A DNA stretch of 64,000 nucleotides from assembly GCF_008831285.2 (NCBI RefSeq), contig NC_045144.1, positions 1 to 64,000 on the forward strand, written 5' to 3'. Made by a program: the position numbers and the translations under genes. Of this stretch, positions 38,147-50,206 are shown piece by piece. A model generated the notes under the pieces. That model was not told the origin of the DNA. It did no database searches and saw nothing but the letters and a program-made list of their open reading frames with translations. This DNA is from Nymphaea colorata (Eukaryota > Streptophyta > Magnoliopsida > Nymphaeales > Nymphaeaceae). The first letter of the stretch is position 1, and each line of letters begins with the position of its first letter.

Positions 38147-39500
38147 AAATTAGAAATTATTATGCAAAGCATTTAATGTTATCAAATATAATTTTCAACG
38201 TGACCTATAAGGGAATGATATCTATGGTGGTAATTAAAATAATAACGATTATATTGTTATCAACAAATAGGGTCATCAACCTGACATTGCAAAAAGAAAA
38301 AATCAATTGAAAGATCTCTTGGAGTTTTCAAATACAACTTAAAGATTGGGGAAGATGAAAATGGAAAGCGTCGTGCATTGTGTGCATTGTATCTAATATT
38401 ATTAAACATGATCTTCCCAACAAAAAGAAGGTTATTATTATTAAGGTTAATGTTATGACCCATATGGAAATGGTACCTATGAAGGTAAAGACGCCAATAA
38501 AAATAATAAAAACGTCGCCCTCGAGTTGCAAAAAAAATTAAGAGAAATTTATGGAGATTATTGTAAAGAAAGAGTATAAATATCAAACCTCACACTATCA
38601 ATCCCAAAGGCAGATTGCGCCTTCCATGGTGTAAAACCATGTTAAAGATTATTACTTCCATTGTCCTTTTTTTTATGTTTTTTTTAACAGCATTCAAGGG
38701 AGTTGTAGGCTGGTTACAGCCTGAGCTGCAAATAAAATGCAATGGCAAGGAAACAAGAGGATTTTATGGTTTCTATCATATTATCAATAAGTTGTGAAGG
38801 AGCAAGTGGCACACATAAAGTTAATTTATTTTATATATGTCAAAACATTGAGTGATATAAGATTTTTATCTTTTAACAATTTCTAATAGAAACTTGCATG
38901 TTGTTTGTTGCACATAGTTTCATTGTACATTGAATTCCTCATGCATGCAACTGATGGATTCTTATGGAATAATTTGTTAAGTTGTTTAATCTACATGCAA
39001 CTGATGGTTATTCTTATGGAATGCTTTTTTTATATGTTCACCTTTAATTTGGCTTAAGCTTTTTTACGTAACATAAACAACTTTTGAGGTATTGGAATTA
39101 GAGGAAAGTGTCACATTACTTTTGCAGGTATTTGCAACTGTTTCGTCCCTACTAGTGAACAACCGAACATGACACTTATGTACCAAGAATACATGTAGTA
39201 TAGCAAATGGTTATTTAGCACAGTAAGTTTAATTTTTATGATCTTCAATGTAGAACTATTCTCTACTCCTCACATATTGTGAAAAACATAAAAATAAATT
39301 TTAGCTTACAATGACCAGCAAGACCAAATTAGTGGCCATGGATTTTCACATCCTAAAAGCAAATTTGGTTATGATCCTAGTGAAACACAAGTTTTGCAAG
39401 TCAAACATATTATCCCTTCTCTTGTTTGGGTCTATCACTCCTACCAAATTCAGTCTATGTTGGTCGGACCATCCATGAAGAGTGAATAAGAAATTTGCTA

Positions 39501-40704
39501 TTTTTTTTTTTTGATGAAAAGTTGCAAGGACAAGAGCCCCACATTTATGTACATAATAAAAATTAAGAAGGTGAAGGATACAACTAAGAAACCTATAAAT
39601 AAGGGTACATAGTGACCTTAAGGGTCTGTTGGCCAATGACACAATATGTAACTGTTTCATGAATATGACCCAAAGATTGAGGCCGATTTATAGAATACCT
39701 TAAAAATAATTTCAAACAATTATATTTTCCAAACAAGAGCTAAGATCTTTGGTAGAGGCCAAAGGTCTTCATTGGTGATATCATTACAACAAGCACAAAA
39801 AAGAAAATATCTCTTGTGCAATGGCTCTTGGAAAGGAACAAGTGAGAAAGAAGAATTCTAATGAGTACGGAACAATCGTCATCTCTATGCATGTCACCCT
39901 AATTAAGGACCTTCCAACATCAAGTTTTTGCAATGATAACTAGGTCTCCAATGTCATTCTTAATCAAAGATCAAATTTCATCAAGAAAAACAATTTTTGA
40001 CAACACCATTTCAGTATCTCTATTAGATGCAATCTATTCCTATACCTAAATCAAATGCTTGTTGATTAAAAAAATATCTATAAAATTAACAAGCTAGTTT
40101 TTGACACCTCTCTTTATCAAAATACCAAATATTTCTTTTAAAATTATATAAGAAGATAGTACTACCATCATGAAATGCCTTATTTCTCCACTACCAAATT
40201 TTTCATTGAATGGAACTGAAATAGTATGCCATTTCCCTGCAACCATGCCACCAAATAGTATCTTCTTTGGAGAAAGAAATTATATATATCTTCATTTTTT
40301 TACCAAACTTGAAACAAATAAATTTCCAATGTTTAATTGCATAGTCACACATGCTGAATAAGAGACAACATGCTTGGTCTGCATTCCCCCTCTTATAAAC
40401 CAGACATTTGGAAGCAAGACTCGATCATAAACCATGGAACAGTCTAGAATATGCGATAACGCATCCTTGACAAGCTAGTTAAGAATGTCATGGATCATCT
40501 CTCTCGGTTTAATCTTTGCAATGAACATATTTTCTAGGTAAACAAACTAGGATGAAAGATCCGGGAAATCAGAGATGCCCTAAAATGAAGAAAATTATGG
40601 TGAGAAACATTACGCTCAAATGGATTTTCATTATGTATTGTATATAAAATTGACATAGATATTTCTATTCAAGCACCCCAAACTCTTTCATATCATTGTT
40701 TTAC
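39501..40704 (-). mobile_element. LINE 3'-end relic in left arm (copy 4)
   Basis: As 12857-14060, with the same B-type deletion. T-tract at 39501-39512. Confidence 0.68.
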
Positions 40705-40854
40705 CTTGCTACAGGCAACCTCCATTGCTTCACTCACACGCAACTCACCATGGAGCCTGACATGCAAGTTCTTCACAAGCCTGTTCCAACAACACTCCAC
40801 TACTTGTGGTTCTAGACGAAAGGAGATATCTTTAGCAATTGCCCACATAGTCAT
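40705..40854 (-). other. Exon-like 50-codon open segment in left arm (unit 4)
   Basis: Same open segment as at 14061-14210. Family not recognised. Confidence 0.4.
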
Positions 40855-41657
40855 CTTTCAAATTCCATGGATTTTTTCATTTCGGGTTTTCTTAATTTAG
40901 TAAATCATCTTTTTGAGTTGATGGGTATGCAAATTCTTCCTATCGGAAAACATATTTATTTAGGAAGTGAGAGAATTCTCCTTCTCAAAGCTGTGCACCT
41001 CCTAGGAGAGGAGTATACCATCATCCTTCTGTACTCTAAAAAGAAGTTGAAGTACGAAGGCGACATCCCAATGATCCGAATGTAAGCCATGTATCATAAC
41101 AAGCAATGGGTTGAGTGAAGTGCTACTTTATGCTGGGGGATGGGTTTTCTCTTTTACAAGAAATAAGAGAAGATGTCAGCATTCCAAAGATTTGAGCGAT
41201 CAGTTTTCTCTTTTACAAGAAATAAGAAATAAGAGGAGAAGATGGCAGCATTCCAAAGATTTGAAAGCAAACCATGTACCATGCTGTTGCTCTTTGTTGG
41301 GCGGTGGATTTTTGGTTTACCAGAAATAAGAGGAGATGATGAGTGAAGGAAAATAAGAGAAGATGATGAAAATGAAGACATCACTAGAAACAAGCTCATC
41401 ATTCGATTATTATATCACCGCTGCTAAGAAAAAAGGACCCATTGTTTGATTATCACCTCTGCTCCTAAAACCATGACTCAATTATGCTATCATATCACCA
41501 CTGATAGGGAAACCATGAGACACTCTCGTGTTATTATATCACATAGCAGAAACCATTAGACACTCCGGACGCCCGTAACGGCCACCCTTTTCATTCCCAC
41601 GTTAACACCCATAGTTCATAAACATGGAATTGACGCCCGCATTTTTGACATGCTCCA

Positions 41658-42211
41658 CTAACCCTGCATGTTCTGCCGGCGCTCCTGCGACCTCAGCTGC
41701 TCGAAGAATCGAGCTATAAATTCCTCGACTTTCTCGTCCACCGTGGCATCATGCTCCTCCTCGTCGTCCTCTGATGGAAGCAGCGAGATGGAGGGGCTGA
41801 TTTTGTCACCGTCGGCAAGGTCGATATTGGAGAGATCGGAGGCGGACAGCTCCAATTGGGGATCGTTGATGATGACATGGTCGTCGGAGTCGTCCGCGTG
41901 AGGAGGGTTGCCGTATGCGAGGGAAGGGAAGCAGTAAGGGAGCTTCATCTTGGCGCCCGAGATGGTGCCGGCGTGGAATAAGGGGAGCCGGAGCTGTTGC
42001 TGCAGGAAAACTCGTAGGCCTGCGGTCGGAAGCCTTGGAAGCGGTGGGGGAAGAAAATGCGCCGGAAGGATCTGCCAAGCTTCTTGCCTTTCTGCATCAC
42101 CATGGCGAGCTTGCGCTTGGGCGTGAAGCCTTTCTTCACCATCGAAATGGCTACGCGGAGGACGTTCTGCAGACGCTTGGCTCTAGTATCAGAGTTGATC
42201 TCCATTTTCAT
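41658..42211 (-). pseudogene. DUF761 domain protein, copy 4, frameshifted
   Basis: Same gene with one base missing from a G run (four Gs at 41981-41984 where other copies have five). The frame from 42211 keeps the basic N-terminus through YEFSCSNSSGSP (88 codons to 41945). The C-terminal half with the DUF761 motif is open separately from 41948. The change lies 0.9 kb from the assembly gap, in a homopolymer, so a consensus error must be considered before calling it a dead gene. Confidence 0.8.
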
Positions 42212-42534
42212 CTCCTCCTCCTTATTCTCTGGTAGAGTCTCCCCCTGCGAGGTGTGCGCTCTGAGAAGGGGAGTTCTCCACTTCCTGAATATATATATCG
42301 CATACCCATCAACTCAAAAAGATGATTTATGAAATTGAGAAAACCCGAAATGAAAAAGTCGATCGAATTTGAAAGGTGGGTAGTTACTAAAAATGCCTCC
42401 TTCGTCTACAACCAAAAGTAGTAGGGAGTTGTTGGAACGGGCTGGTTAAGAACTTGCATGTCAGTCAGCCTCCGTGGTGAGTTGCGTCTGAATGAAGCAA
42501 TGGAGCTTGCTGATAGCAAGGTAAAACAATGGTA

Positions 42535-42895
42535 TGAAAGAATTTGGTGTCTTTGATTAGAAATATCTATGTCCATTTTATATATGATACATAACAAAAA
42601 TCAGGTTGAGCATAATGTTTTTCACCATAATGTTCCTCTGTTTGGGGCATCTTTTACTGCCCGGATGTTTCTTTGGGGTTGGTTTACCCAGAAAATACGC
42701 ACATTGCAAAGATTAAACCTGGAGAGGACATCCATGACATTCTTAGCTAGCTTGTCATGGCTGTGTTATCACAGATTCTACAATGTCAGACGGTTTATGA
42801 TCGAGTCTGGTTTCCAAATGTCTTGTTTGTGAGAGGGAGAATGAAGACCATGCTCTACTATTTAGCAAGTGTGGCTATGCAATCAAAATTTGGAA
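42535..42895 (+). mobile_element. LINE 3'-end relic in right arm (copy 4), cut by gap
   Basis: Matches the first 360 bp of the right-arm relics. It stops inside the zf-RVT-like region at the N gap. Confidence 0.65.
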
Positions 42896-42995
42896 NNNNN
42901 NNNNNNNNNNNNNNNNNNNNNNNNNNNNNNNNNNNNNNNNNNNNNNNNNNNNNNNNNNNNNNNNNNNNNNNNNNNNNNNNNNNNNNNNNNNNNNN
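42896..42995. other. Assembly gap, 100 Ns
   Basis: Exactly 100 Ns, a conventional placeholder for a gap of unknown size. The array stops mid-arm on the left, and a protease pseudogene starts immediately on the right. Confidence 0.99.
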
Positions 42996-44179
42996 CCAAA
43001 GATATTTGAAGGTGGCAGCTTCCAGTCTGCACTAGCGAAATGAAAGGTCATTCTGGTCCAACCCTTCATGTGGATCACCATTTTCTCTACATGGTAACAC
43101 AGCAAATCTTGCTCAGGAGGATAAAAGCGCTAACGTTTATGACATTGGCCACTGCATTTGCCACTTGACCATAGACATCTTTGGCAAGAAAAGTCAGGCT
43201 GGTACCCGAGTCTATGATGATCGATCTGCTCTTCCCAACAATGCAGTTGTCTGTGCACCAGCAAATTGTATGTTGAGTCTGCTGTTCCCGACACTTATGT
43301 TTGTCAGGATGAGCACATAAAAGCTGCTTCACCACCATCTGATGCCATCGGCGTCTCTTGAACCTCTTCTGTGCCTGAAAAGTCTGCATCGTCGCGAATT
43401 TGAGCTGTCCACGGAATTGTTTTCATTTCTATATGGAGGAAGACAGTAAGCAAATTTGTCATCAATGGAAGAGCCGATCTGTTTAACAAGAGAGAGAGGA
43501 CCATGGCCAAGGCAACAAGGCCTGGAACTTACGCAGGGCAAAATCAGGATTATCTTCACGATGAACAAAGACACCTTCATGCTTGATGGTGTTGGCACCA
43601 TTGTCAAACAAGCGCTTCTCGGAGGCTAGGACTCTTTATATTTGGAAATGTTTCTATAGGAATATCTGAACCAGCAAAGTTGGTCGCTGGTGCAACAATG
43701 GACATGCAGTTCCGTGCAGAAGCTGGTGGAGCATCTCTGGTTCTTGTAGGTGGACGACTGAAGTGTATCAAACATTGGTGTTTTGACATGGCAGTTGTCA
43801 CAATGGTGGCATGTTGTCCATATGAGGATACTACCAGTGCCTAGAATGGCCCAGTACAGGCTGGATGGGGTACCTAGCGATAGTTTCATGAGAAGCTCAC
43901 CGGGACCAGCCATCACGGGGCTGGAGATCATGCTGGTGGTATTGGCAAACCATGAAGCAATGCTGCGGGAGCGCAACATGAAGCGCAGAGCCGCCTGCTC
44001 AGCTCGTTGAGCTAGAGTGGATGAAAGGTCATAGAGAGGTGACAGGATGAGTCTCGATGAATGAGGTCCATAGAGAAGCCGAGAGGTTTGGAAGCGAAGA
44101 TTGTGGTAGGGTTAGGCAGTATGCAAGTAGGAGCAGCTGCAGGAGGAGGCTGAATGCTAAGGGGGAAGAAGGCTGCCAT
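42996..44179 (-). pseudogene. Nepenthesin/CDR1-like aspartic protease pseudogene 1
   Basis: Read on the minus strand from ATG 44179. A short hydrophobic or proline-rich leader is followed by the prodomain motif GFSMDLIHRDS, which is family-typical. The first active-site region at about 43815-43850 reads AILGTGSILIWTTC where the family has DTGS, so the catalytic Asp is replaced by Gly. Later come GPLSLVKQIGSSIDDKFAYC (about 43430-43500), the second active site IIIDSGTSLTFL (about 43190-43225, Asp kept), and TFHFASADWKLPPSNIF at the gap. These parts lie in several different frames, so multiple frameshifts break the gene. Intact family members are secreted or vacuolar proteases of about 430-470 aa. 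The C-terminal end is lost in the gap. Not functional as read. Confidence 0.85.
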
Positions 44180-44222
44180 GGCGAGGACTAAATGGTTGCG
44201 GTACTAAGGTGAAATGTGTTGA

Positions 44223-44230
44223 TATTTATA
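44223..44230 (-). promoter_or_regulatory. TATA-like box of protease pseudogene 1
   Basis: TATAAATA on the minus strand, about 45 bp upstream of ATG 44179. The second protease copy has the same motif at a similar distance (54055-54062), which supports a conserved core promoter. Confidence 0.5.
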
Positions 44231-44545
44231 ATGGAAGTCATAGTTATGGTGGCCACTGATGAAGGGAAGGATTTGGATTTGAAAATTATGCACAAAAAAA
44301 AAGACATGTGGCTGAACTGAGTTACATATTCCTTTGTGTAACCAGTAACCATCACAATGGAGAAAAGTGGTAGCATCTTCCAATTGTTAAGCTTGGGTAT
44401 AACAATCACAAACATTTGAAGACTTTCAAACACAAAAGGAAGGCTGCAGACACTTTAACGTATTACTTAAGGTGACCACAATAACTGTTGTATACGTTGG
44501 AAGAAGAGATTGTCCTAGTGGTGTTTGAAAATTTTTTTTAGGCAT

Positions 44546-44736
44546 CAGGGGTGGAGCCAAGGGAGGCTCGCATGGCCCTGACCCCACCTCAATTTTTTTT
44601 AAAAAAAATTATATGTAAATTTTAGTAAATTTCACTTGTCCTCTATAAAAATTTTGAAAAATGATATTTTGATCGTAGTCAAAATTTAGAAACATTAATC
44701 GGCCCTTCTCATGAAAATTTTTTGGCTCTGTCCCTG
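44546..44736. mobile_element. MITE-like element, 191 bp
   Basis: Imperfect terminal inverted repeats: caggggtggagccaa at 44546-44560 and ttggctctgtccctg at 44722-44736. AT-rich noncoding interior. No clear target-site duplication. The end type is related to that of the elements at 6860, 20116 and 33498, but the interior differs. Confidence 0.6.
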
Positions 44737-45189
44737 TAACGCATGGTAGTCCCTGCTCCAAAACCTGTCCATTGACCTCCTTAAACCGTGAACCTTGAAG
44801 TTATTGGCAAATCTTTCTCCCACACGATCTCTCTCATACATATATATATACAAATGTCTTTCCACCCCAGGATATTATGGGCTCAAATCTGTTGATAGTT
44901 CATGGGCCAGAGGCTCATGCAGTAAGGGTTGCAGGTATGCTATGTCCATTTTGGCCATATCATATGCCTCTTTTATATTTTTATATATATAGCAAAAAAT
45001 TAAATGGTGACTCTGATTATTCAATGTAACTCTACTCGTTCATAAGGACTATTTGATTCATTATAATGAATAGACGAAAGAAAAATAAAGAAAAAAAAGT
45101 AGTGGGTATTTTTATCATCTAGTATTAGTTTATACTTTTTTTTCTTCACCTTTCTCTCAACCATTAAGTGGGTGAATGTGAATATGGCC

Positions 45190-45191
<2 letters not shown>

Positions 45192-45233
<42 letters not shown>
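45192..45233. repeat. (TA)n microsatellite
   Basis: About 42 bp of pure TA repeat. Confidence 0.95.
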
Positions 45234-45234
<1 letters not shown>

Positions 45235-45902
45235 CAGTAATTGGCTGGCGTTACATGGCTGTTTTGAGTTGACCGCTCTTGCGTTGAGTGATGTTTATCC
45301 CCTCTCAAGACTGTAAAAAGTTTCATGTTTGAGTTGAAGTTGGACTTGCATTTCATTCTTAAATCAAAATTTCAAACCATCAAATGCCCCCTAAAAGAGC
45401 GGTCGACCATTTGTTTGTTCGTGGCCATTCTCTTGGGCCAGGCTGTCTATAATAGCGTGTAGTCATCTTTTGACATCATTCTCCTTCTCTTTTTTGCTTC
45501 TATATATTGTTGTTTGTGTGCGGTTCTTTATAATTTGGGGATTTCTTTTCATCTATTTTGTAATGTATTTTTTTCATTTCATCTGTGAAAATTGGTTTGA
45601 ATCAACCTATTTGAATTGTACCAGCTTGTTCGCCTGAATGATGAAATAACAATCGGCAAAGTTTAATATTTTATAAATAAACTTGTGCTAGCCCCTTTCC
45701 TAAAAAATAACATAACATATGTAGGACTCTAATTTTAGATGAGCAGGAGGTCACCCCACAATCTTAGAGAAAGCCAGAAGCTCCCTCTTTCCCCTTACCC
45801 TCAAGCCCACGGCCGCATCGATGCCTGTGAGTGGGGCCAAATATCCATCAACTAGCATAGTGCTTCCACTCTAGTTGCAGTATAGAAATGTAGCACCAAC
45901 AT

Positions 45903-47200
45903 CACTCGCGCTCGGTTAGACTTCAGCTAAGCATCCCCCTTTCCGTCTACCTACTTAGGGGTTGTTCTTATTTTGAAAATTTTATGAGTGTCCCTGCTGT
46001 CAAATGACTCTTTAACAATATTGGAGCCACATTACGGATATTGTAAGCAATTTCTCTTACCTGTCATTGATACTAGTTTTTAAAACTTTTTATATACCTT
46101 AAAGTTGAAAATTAAACTAATATTGCACCTTAGCCAGAAACTTTTGGATTTGCCACTACCCCTTTAGGGATCTATTTTTCTTCAGCTTGTTCTGTTGCTG
46201 AAATCCATTTTGGTGATTTTTGGACTCTAATTAGTTTCAAGGCATGAAGCATAGACTCTCCATCCAACATGCACCAAACTCCATAAGTTAGTGATGTACT
46301 GCATATTTTGGTGATTGATTATAACCTTGCTTAGATTATCTTGCAATCAAGTTGAGGAGTTATCATGTTCTAAGTTTAAAATAAATAGTTTTCTAGTACC
46401 TAAACAAATTCTTGTATAATAATGTAATTGCACTGCATGAACTTCCTGCAGCGGCAGCTTGTGACATCAAATAGTTTTTTTTTTCATTCAGAAACTGTCG
46501 TGGGAGATCCTCGTTCTATTCATGAGACATCAAATAGGTAATTAAATATATAAATGAAAGTAATTAATCCACTGTCTATGTCATAATTTACAGACACCAA
46601 GATTGGAACATTTTGCCGGGGGGGACTTATAGTGGCTGGTGACATTAGCTAGTAATGTAACAAGTTCTTGCGTCATTTACTAGGGATTGCATGCAACCTT
46701 TTGTGTTTCTGCACCCTTCTCCAAAATCCAAGCAATGCTAAGTAATAACGTTTGAATATTCTTGTGTTGAAGAATTCCAATCACAAATTGATCAAGAACA
46801 GAGACATCTTAATGAATCCCTTAGGTAACCACAGTAAGCATTGAACATGCTGTAAGAGGGAAAGTATTGAAGCTAAGTGTGGGTTGCTGTGCACCATTGC
46901 CTATACCAGTCAGTCAAAAATATATTGTGATGATGCTGAACCCGGTTGCTGTCACATCATAGTGCCCATGTTTGATGTGACTCACGTGCCCTCCAGCCAA
47001 AAAGTCTTGGCTCCGCCACTAAAAAACGGGTTGAGATCACTAGTTAGTGGGTTAGCATGAGCTTATTCGTGTCATGAGAAATCAATTTTTTGATGGGATA
47101 TTCATATGATCCATCTATTCTAGAAGGTTGACTAGAAAATAGACGAATGTCATCATACTTTAAACATGTTTAACGATTAAAATGGGTGATTAAAGGGATT
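45903..47200. repeat. Dispersed repeat family, copy 1
   Basis: From cgctcggttaga, with landmarks tgagtgtccctgctg, tataataatgtaattg and ctccatccaacatgcacc, it aligns with 63047-64000. Its later half aligns with 50348-51240. No coding potential seen. The family is unknown; it may be part of a larger non-autonomous element. Near 46864-47020 it includes ends resembling those of the MITE-like elements (tcttggctccgccact). Confidence 0.75.
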
Positions 47201-47435
47201 CAAATAAAAGTTAGTCTATTTTTTTTCTCTTTGAACTGGCCTTTGTGTCCAATTAAGATGAACCTCTACAGCTGGATGATTATTTTTTTGTTTGGTGTCG
47301 ATAAAAACCATTGCAAAAGATGCATTTGCAATGATCAATTGCGTTACCATGGTTTTCAATAATGGAACAGAACTTTTATGGCAGTTTTTAACAACACAAA
47401 ATAACCATCCAAGCATAGAAACAACTGTGATTTCA

Positions 47436-47436
<1 letters not shown>

Positions 47437-47531
<95 letters not shown>
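47437..47531. repeat. Compound (CA)n(TA)n microsatellite
   Basis: CA repeat to about 47470, then TA repeat to 47531. Confidence 0.97.
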
Positions 47532-47533
<2 letters not shown>

Positions 47534-50047
47534 CCTCTAAATTGCTTTGTTGATGCTTCTAGTATGTTTTCTATCTGGGAAGATGTCTAACCTGACCCTA
47601 CAAGTAACAGACATTATCTATGTCTATAGATGACCTTTGCACAATTATTTCTGCTGCTGAAACAAGTACATCTTGTTTAGGATTTACCATCATAGAAACC
47701 GATTCTGTTGAATTTGAATGAACCTGAAATTGTGGGACACCTGATACAGAATAGGCTCTAGGGAAATGGAGGTAAGGCTAAGGTTTCGGCCATCTTGTTG
47801 AGAGGTAGTATGAAATACCCCTCTTGCTCACCTGATGCTAGGGAAGATCTCTATAGATTGTTCTTATTTTTTTAATTGCTTCAGTCTTAACACAAAAAAT
47901 AAGGTCGACTGAATGCTAGTCGGGTCTGGCTCATGGCGATCATTTACCGACAATTGATCCTACACATGGCTCCTACACATGGCTCCTACACTGCCTTTAT
48001 GATTGCAGCTGGCCCCTACACATGGCTCCGGGTTTCAGACAATGGTCGGCTTTGACTCGTGGTTGATGTTGAAAGAACAAGCCGACCATGGCAGGACGTG
48101 ATGAAGCACAAAGTCAAGAAGGCGCCAACCTTGACTTCCATGTAAATGAGTGAAGCCATTAAGAGAAAGCTTTATCTGCAATATTTCGCACTTGCTGGTC
48201 TACATATCAGACCTATGGGCAGCCAGCAGCAATCCCACTTAACTGCTTTATTCAATTATCTTCGGCATAGGGGGTTAGTAGCCCAGACAGAAGATCAAAA
48301 TTCTAGATAAAGGACACTAGGTATAAATTTTTCAATTTTTAAAGAATGAGAAAATTTGTTCAATAATATTAATATAAAAATAAAAAGCTTTTAAAATTTA
48401 TGTAATTTCCAATACTTAACGAGAGAAAGTAATGTGTCCATCAAAGGAGAGAAGAATATTTTGTTAATTTATTAAAAATATTCTCCTTAGTCTTTTTACT
48501 TTTTTCTATTTTCAATTTTGTCCTTATAATTTTTTTTAATGTGAATTAAAGTTATTTTAATCATTAACCATATTGACGTACAAAAAAAATTATGCATCAG
48601 TATAGCGACACTTAACCTATAACCTGCCTCTACTCCTGCTAGCTGCTCTCAACAGGTGTTATGGGACTTATGGTCACCTTTTAAAGGTGGTACTGATTTT
48701 TATGAGTCGCCTCCATCAGATGGGTAGAACCCTTGTGGCCTCCTTCCCACAAAAAAACTACTTTAAAGAGGCCCACACACTAGTCCACATTTTTGAAAAA
48801 TATGTTTGGTTGGCAAAAATTCATCATCCAAATGCCTTGGATGATGGTTAGAACAGAAAGGGAAAGGAGAAAAGTGAGGAAAGGATGGACAAAGAAAGAG
48901 AACATTTCGTTTCTAGGTCTTGCTTTTGTTTACAATTTCAAAAAGCGGACCAAAAAGGCATTGGATTTTCTTTACCATAGACCTTCCCTTAAAAGGATAA
49001 GGAAGCCTAGAATAACAACATATCTATTGAATCTGGACATGGTAGTACTCATTGTGGAAATATCTAGAGCCAAAGTCACTCAATGGGTAAGTCATGAATC
49101 CTTAACCTAAATCCATTTTACCAAAAGTTTCTACCATATCAATCTACCCTTTTGTACAACCCAATAATTTCAAAAAATGAGCCATCTATGAGGCCAATTG
49201 TATTTTTGTGTCTTTTTTCTTTGGTCTTAACAGGTTGGCGCATTGTTTAATCCGTGTTTCATTTCCTATAAAATTACTTATTTCCTATAAAATTACTTGG
49301 GTGCGCCCATAAGCTCATCTCTCTCTCCCACTCGCCAGTGTGGACTACTATTTAAAATAAAAATAAAACATGTAATACCTATCTCTTTCTCTGTCCGTCT
49401 CTCTCTCTATCTCTATACATGCAAGAGAACTCAAATGGCATGGAGCTGTTTCTTTGTTTCTTTCTTCCACCACATTTTCACTTTCGGGGTAGACAAGTCA
49501 AAAAACAGAGGAACCACCCTGTTGAATAGGAACCACTAGTTTACATGATATGGCAGTTCTATCATCGTTGATATTACAGTTCCAGACATGGTGGCAGAGA
49601 CGCAGACGTGGAGGTGGAATAAAAAGGCTCGAATCTAAATACTTATGTGAAGTTGGAAGATTGTGTTCCCATGGCAATATGGTGGCTATGGAAGAACATG
49701 AATTATAAATACCATGACAACAAGAAAAATCGAAATATGTTACATCAGAGGCAATTGACCGTCTTTTTATTATGATTCAACAAGTGCTAAATATGACTAT
49801 TCAAGCAGAAGAACGAGTTTCCACAACTTTTGGTCCTTTTTTATGTAGGAAGTCTCTCACATATATCATCGACTTCAACACAGATCAGCATCACCACAAA
49901 AGCATATAGAATATGGATATGCTTATGAAACCACATCTGAAAGATGCCTTGGTTTGATCGACCAACTTCCCCATCCCTATTTTAATGCTGTTCACGTTAC
50001 CTACACCATGGTCCTTATAAAAGAGATAGCAATGTCATTGAAAATTA

Positions 50048-50087
50048 TATACATATATATGTATATATATAATATATATATATATAT

Positions 50088-50133
<46 letters not shown>

Positions 50134-50152
50134 ATATATATATGCATATATA

Positions 50153-50206
<54 letters not shown>
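50048..50206. repeat. Long compound TA-rich microsatellite
   Basis: Interrupted TA and ATATAA tracts with short gcata and aca interruptions, ending in cacacagacaca. Strongly self-complementary. Confidence 0.95.

Larger units (their letters stand above)
30708..39309. other. Spacer of unit 3: mostly noncoding
   Basis: Same content again: small gene candidate 31122-32099, minisatellite from 32429, MITE-like element 33498-33672, and TA tracts at 37799-37828 and 38094-38143. Nothing else supportable as coding. Confidence 0.6.
26602..39986. repeat. Array unit 3 (subtype A junction segment)
   Basis: Third unit, about 13385 bp. It keeps the 117-bp segment (26657-26773). Its DUF761 gene and small spliced gene are open. 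Its right arm has private changes near 30138-30275 relative to units 1 and 2. Confidence 0.9.
1..42895. repeat. Tandem array of ~13.3-kb units, 3.2 copies
   Basis: The same sequence recurs with offsets of about 13.25 to 13.38 kb from the first base to the gap. For example, the DUF761 gene start lies at 2319, 15569, 28951 and 42211, and the small spliced gene start at 4487, 17740 and 31122. By eye, copies differ by scattered single bases, short homopolymer indels, TA-tract lengths and one deletion of about 117 bp. Such high identity implies very recent amplification or an assembly loop. The array starts before the window and is cut by a gap, so its true copy number is unknown. Confidence 0.97.
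39310..42895. repeat. Palindromic block 4 (right arm cut by gap)
   Basis: Left arm 39310-40930, core 40931-42299, right arm 42300-42895, then Ns. The left arm carries the B-type deletion. The core holds a frameshifted DUF761 gene. Confidence 0.88.
39987..42895. repeat. Array unit 4, partial (subtype B junction segment)
   Basis: Fourth unit, cut by the gap 0.6 kb into its right palindrome arm. It shares the 117-bp deletion and the B-type single-base variants of unit 2. Its DUF761 gene is frameshifted. Confidence 0.9.
44231..45902. other. Intergenic, repeats only
   Basis: No coding gene seen. Holds the MITE-like element 44546-44736, a short TA tract near 44840 and a longer one at 45192-45233. 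Confidence 0.6.

Noticed and set aside
1-42895. Reading the array as a CRISPR, rDNA or LTR-retrotransposon array
   Set aside because: The unit has no rRNA, no short spaced repeats, no long terminal repeats, and no gag-pol. The only retroelement parts are LINE 3' ends.
48793-49110. 105-codon Lys/Arg-rich open frame
   Set aside because: No recognisable motif and A-rich sequence that gives long frames by chance.
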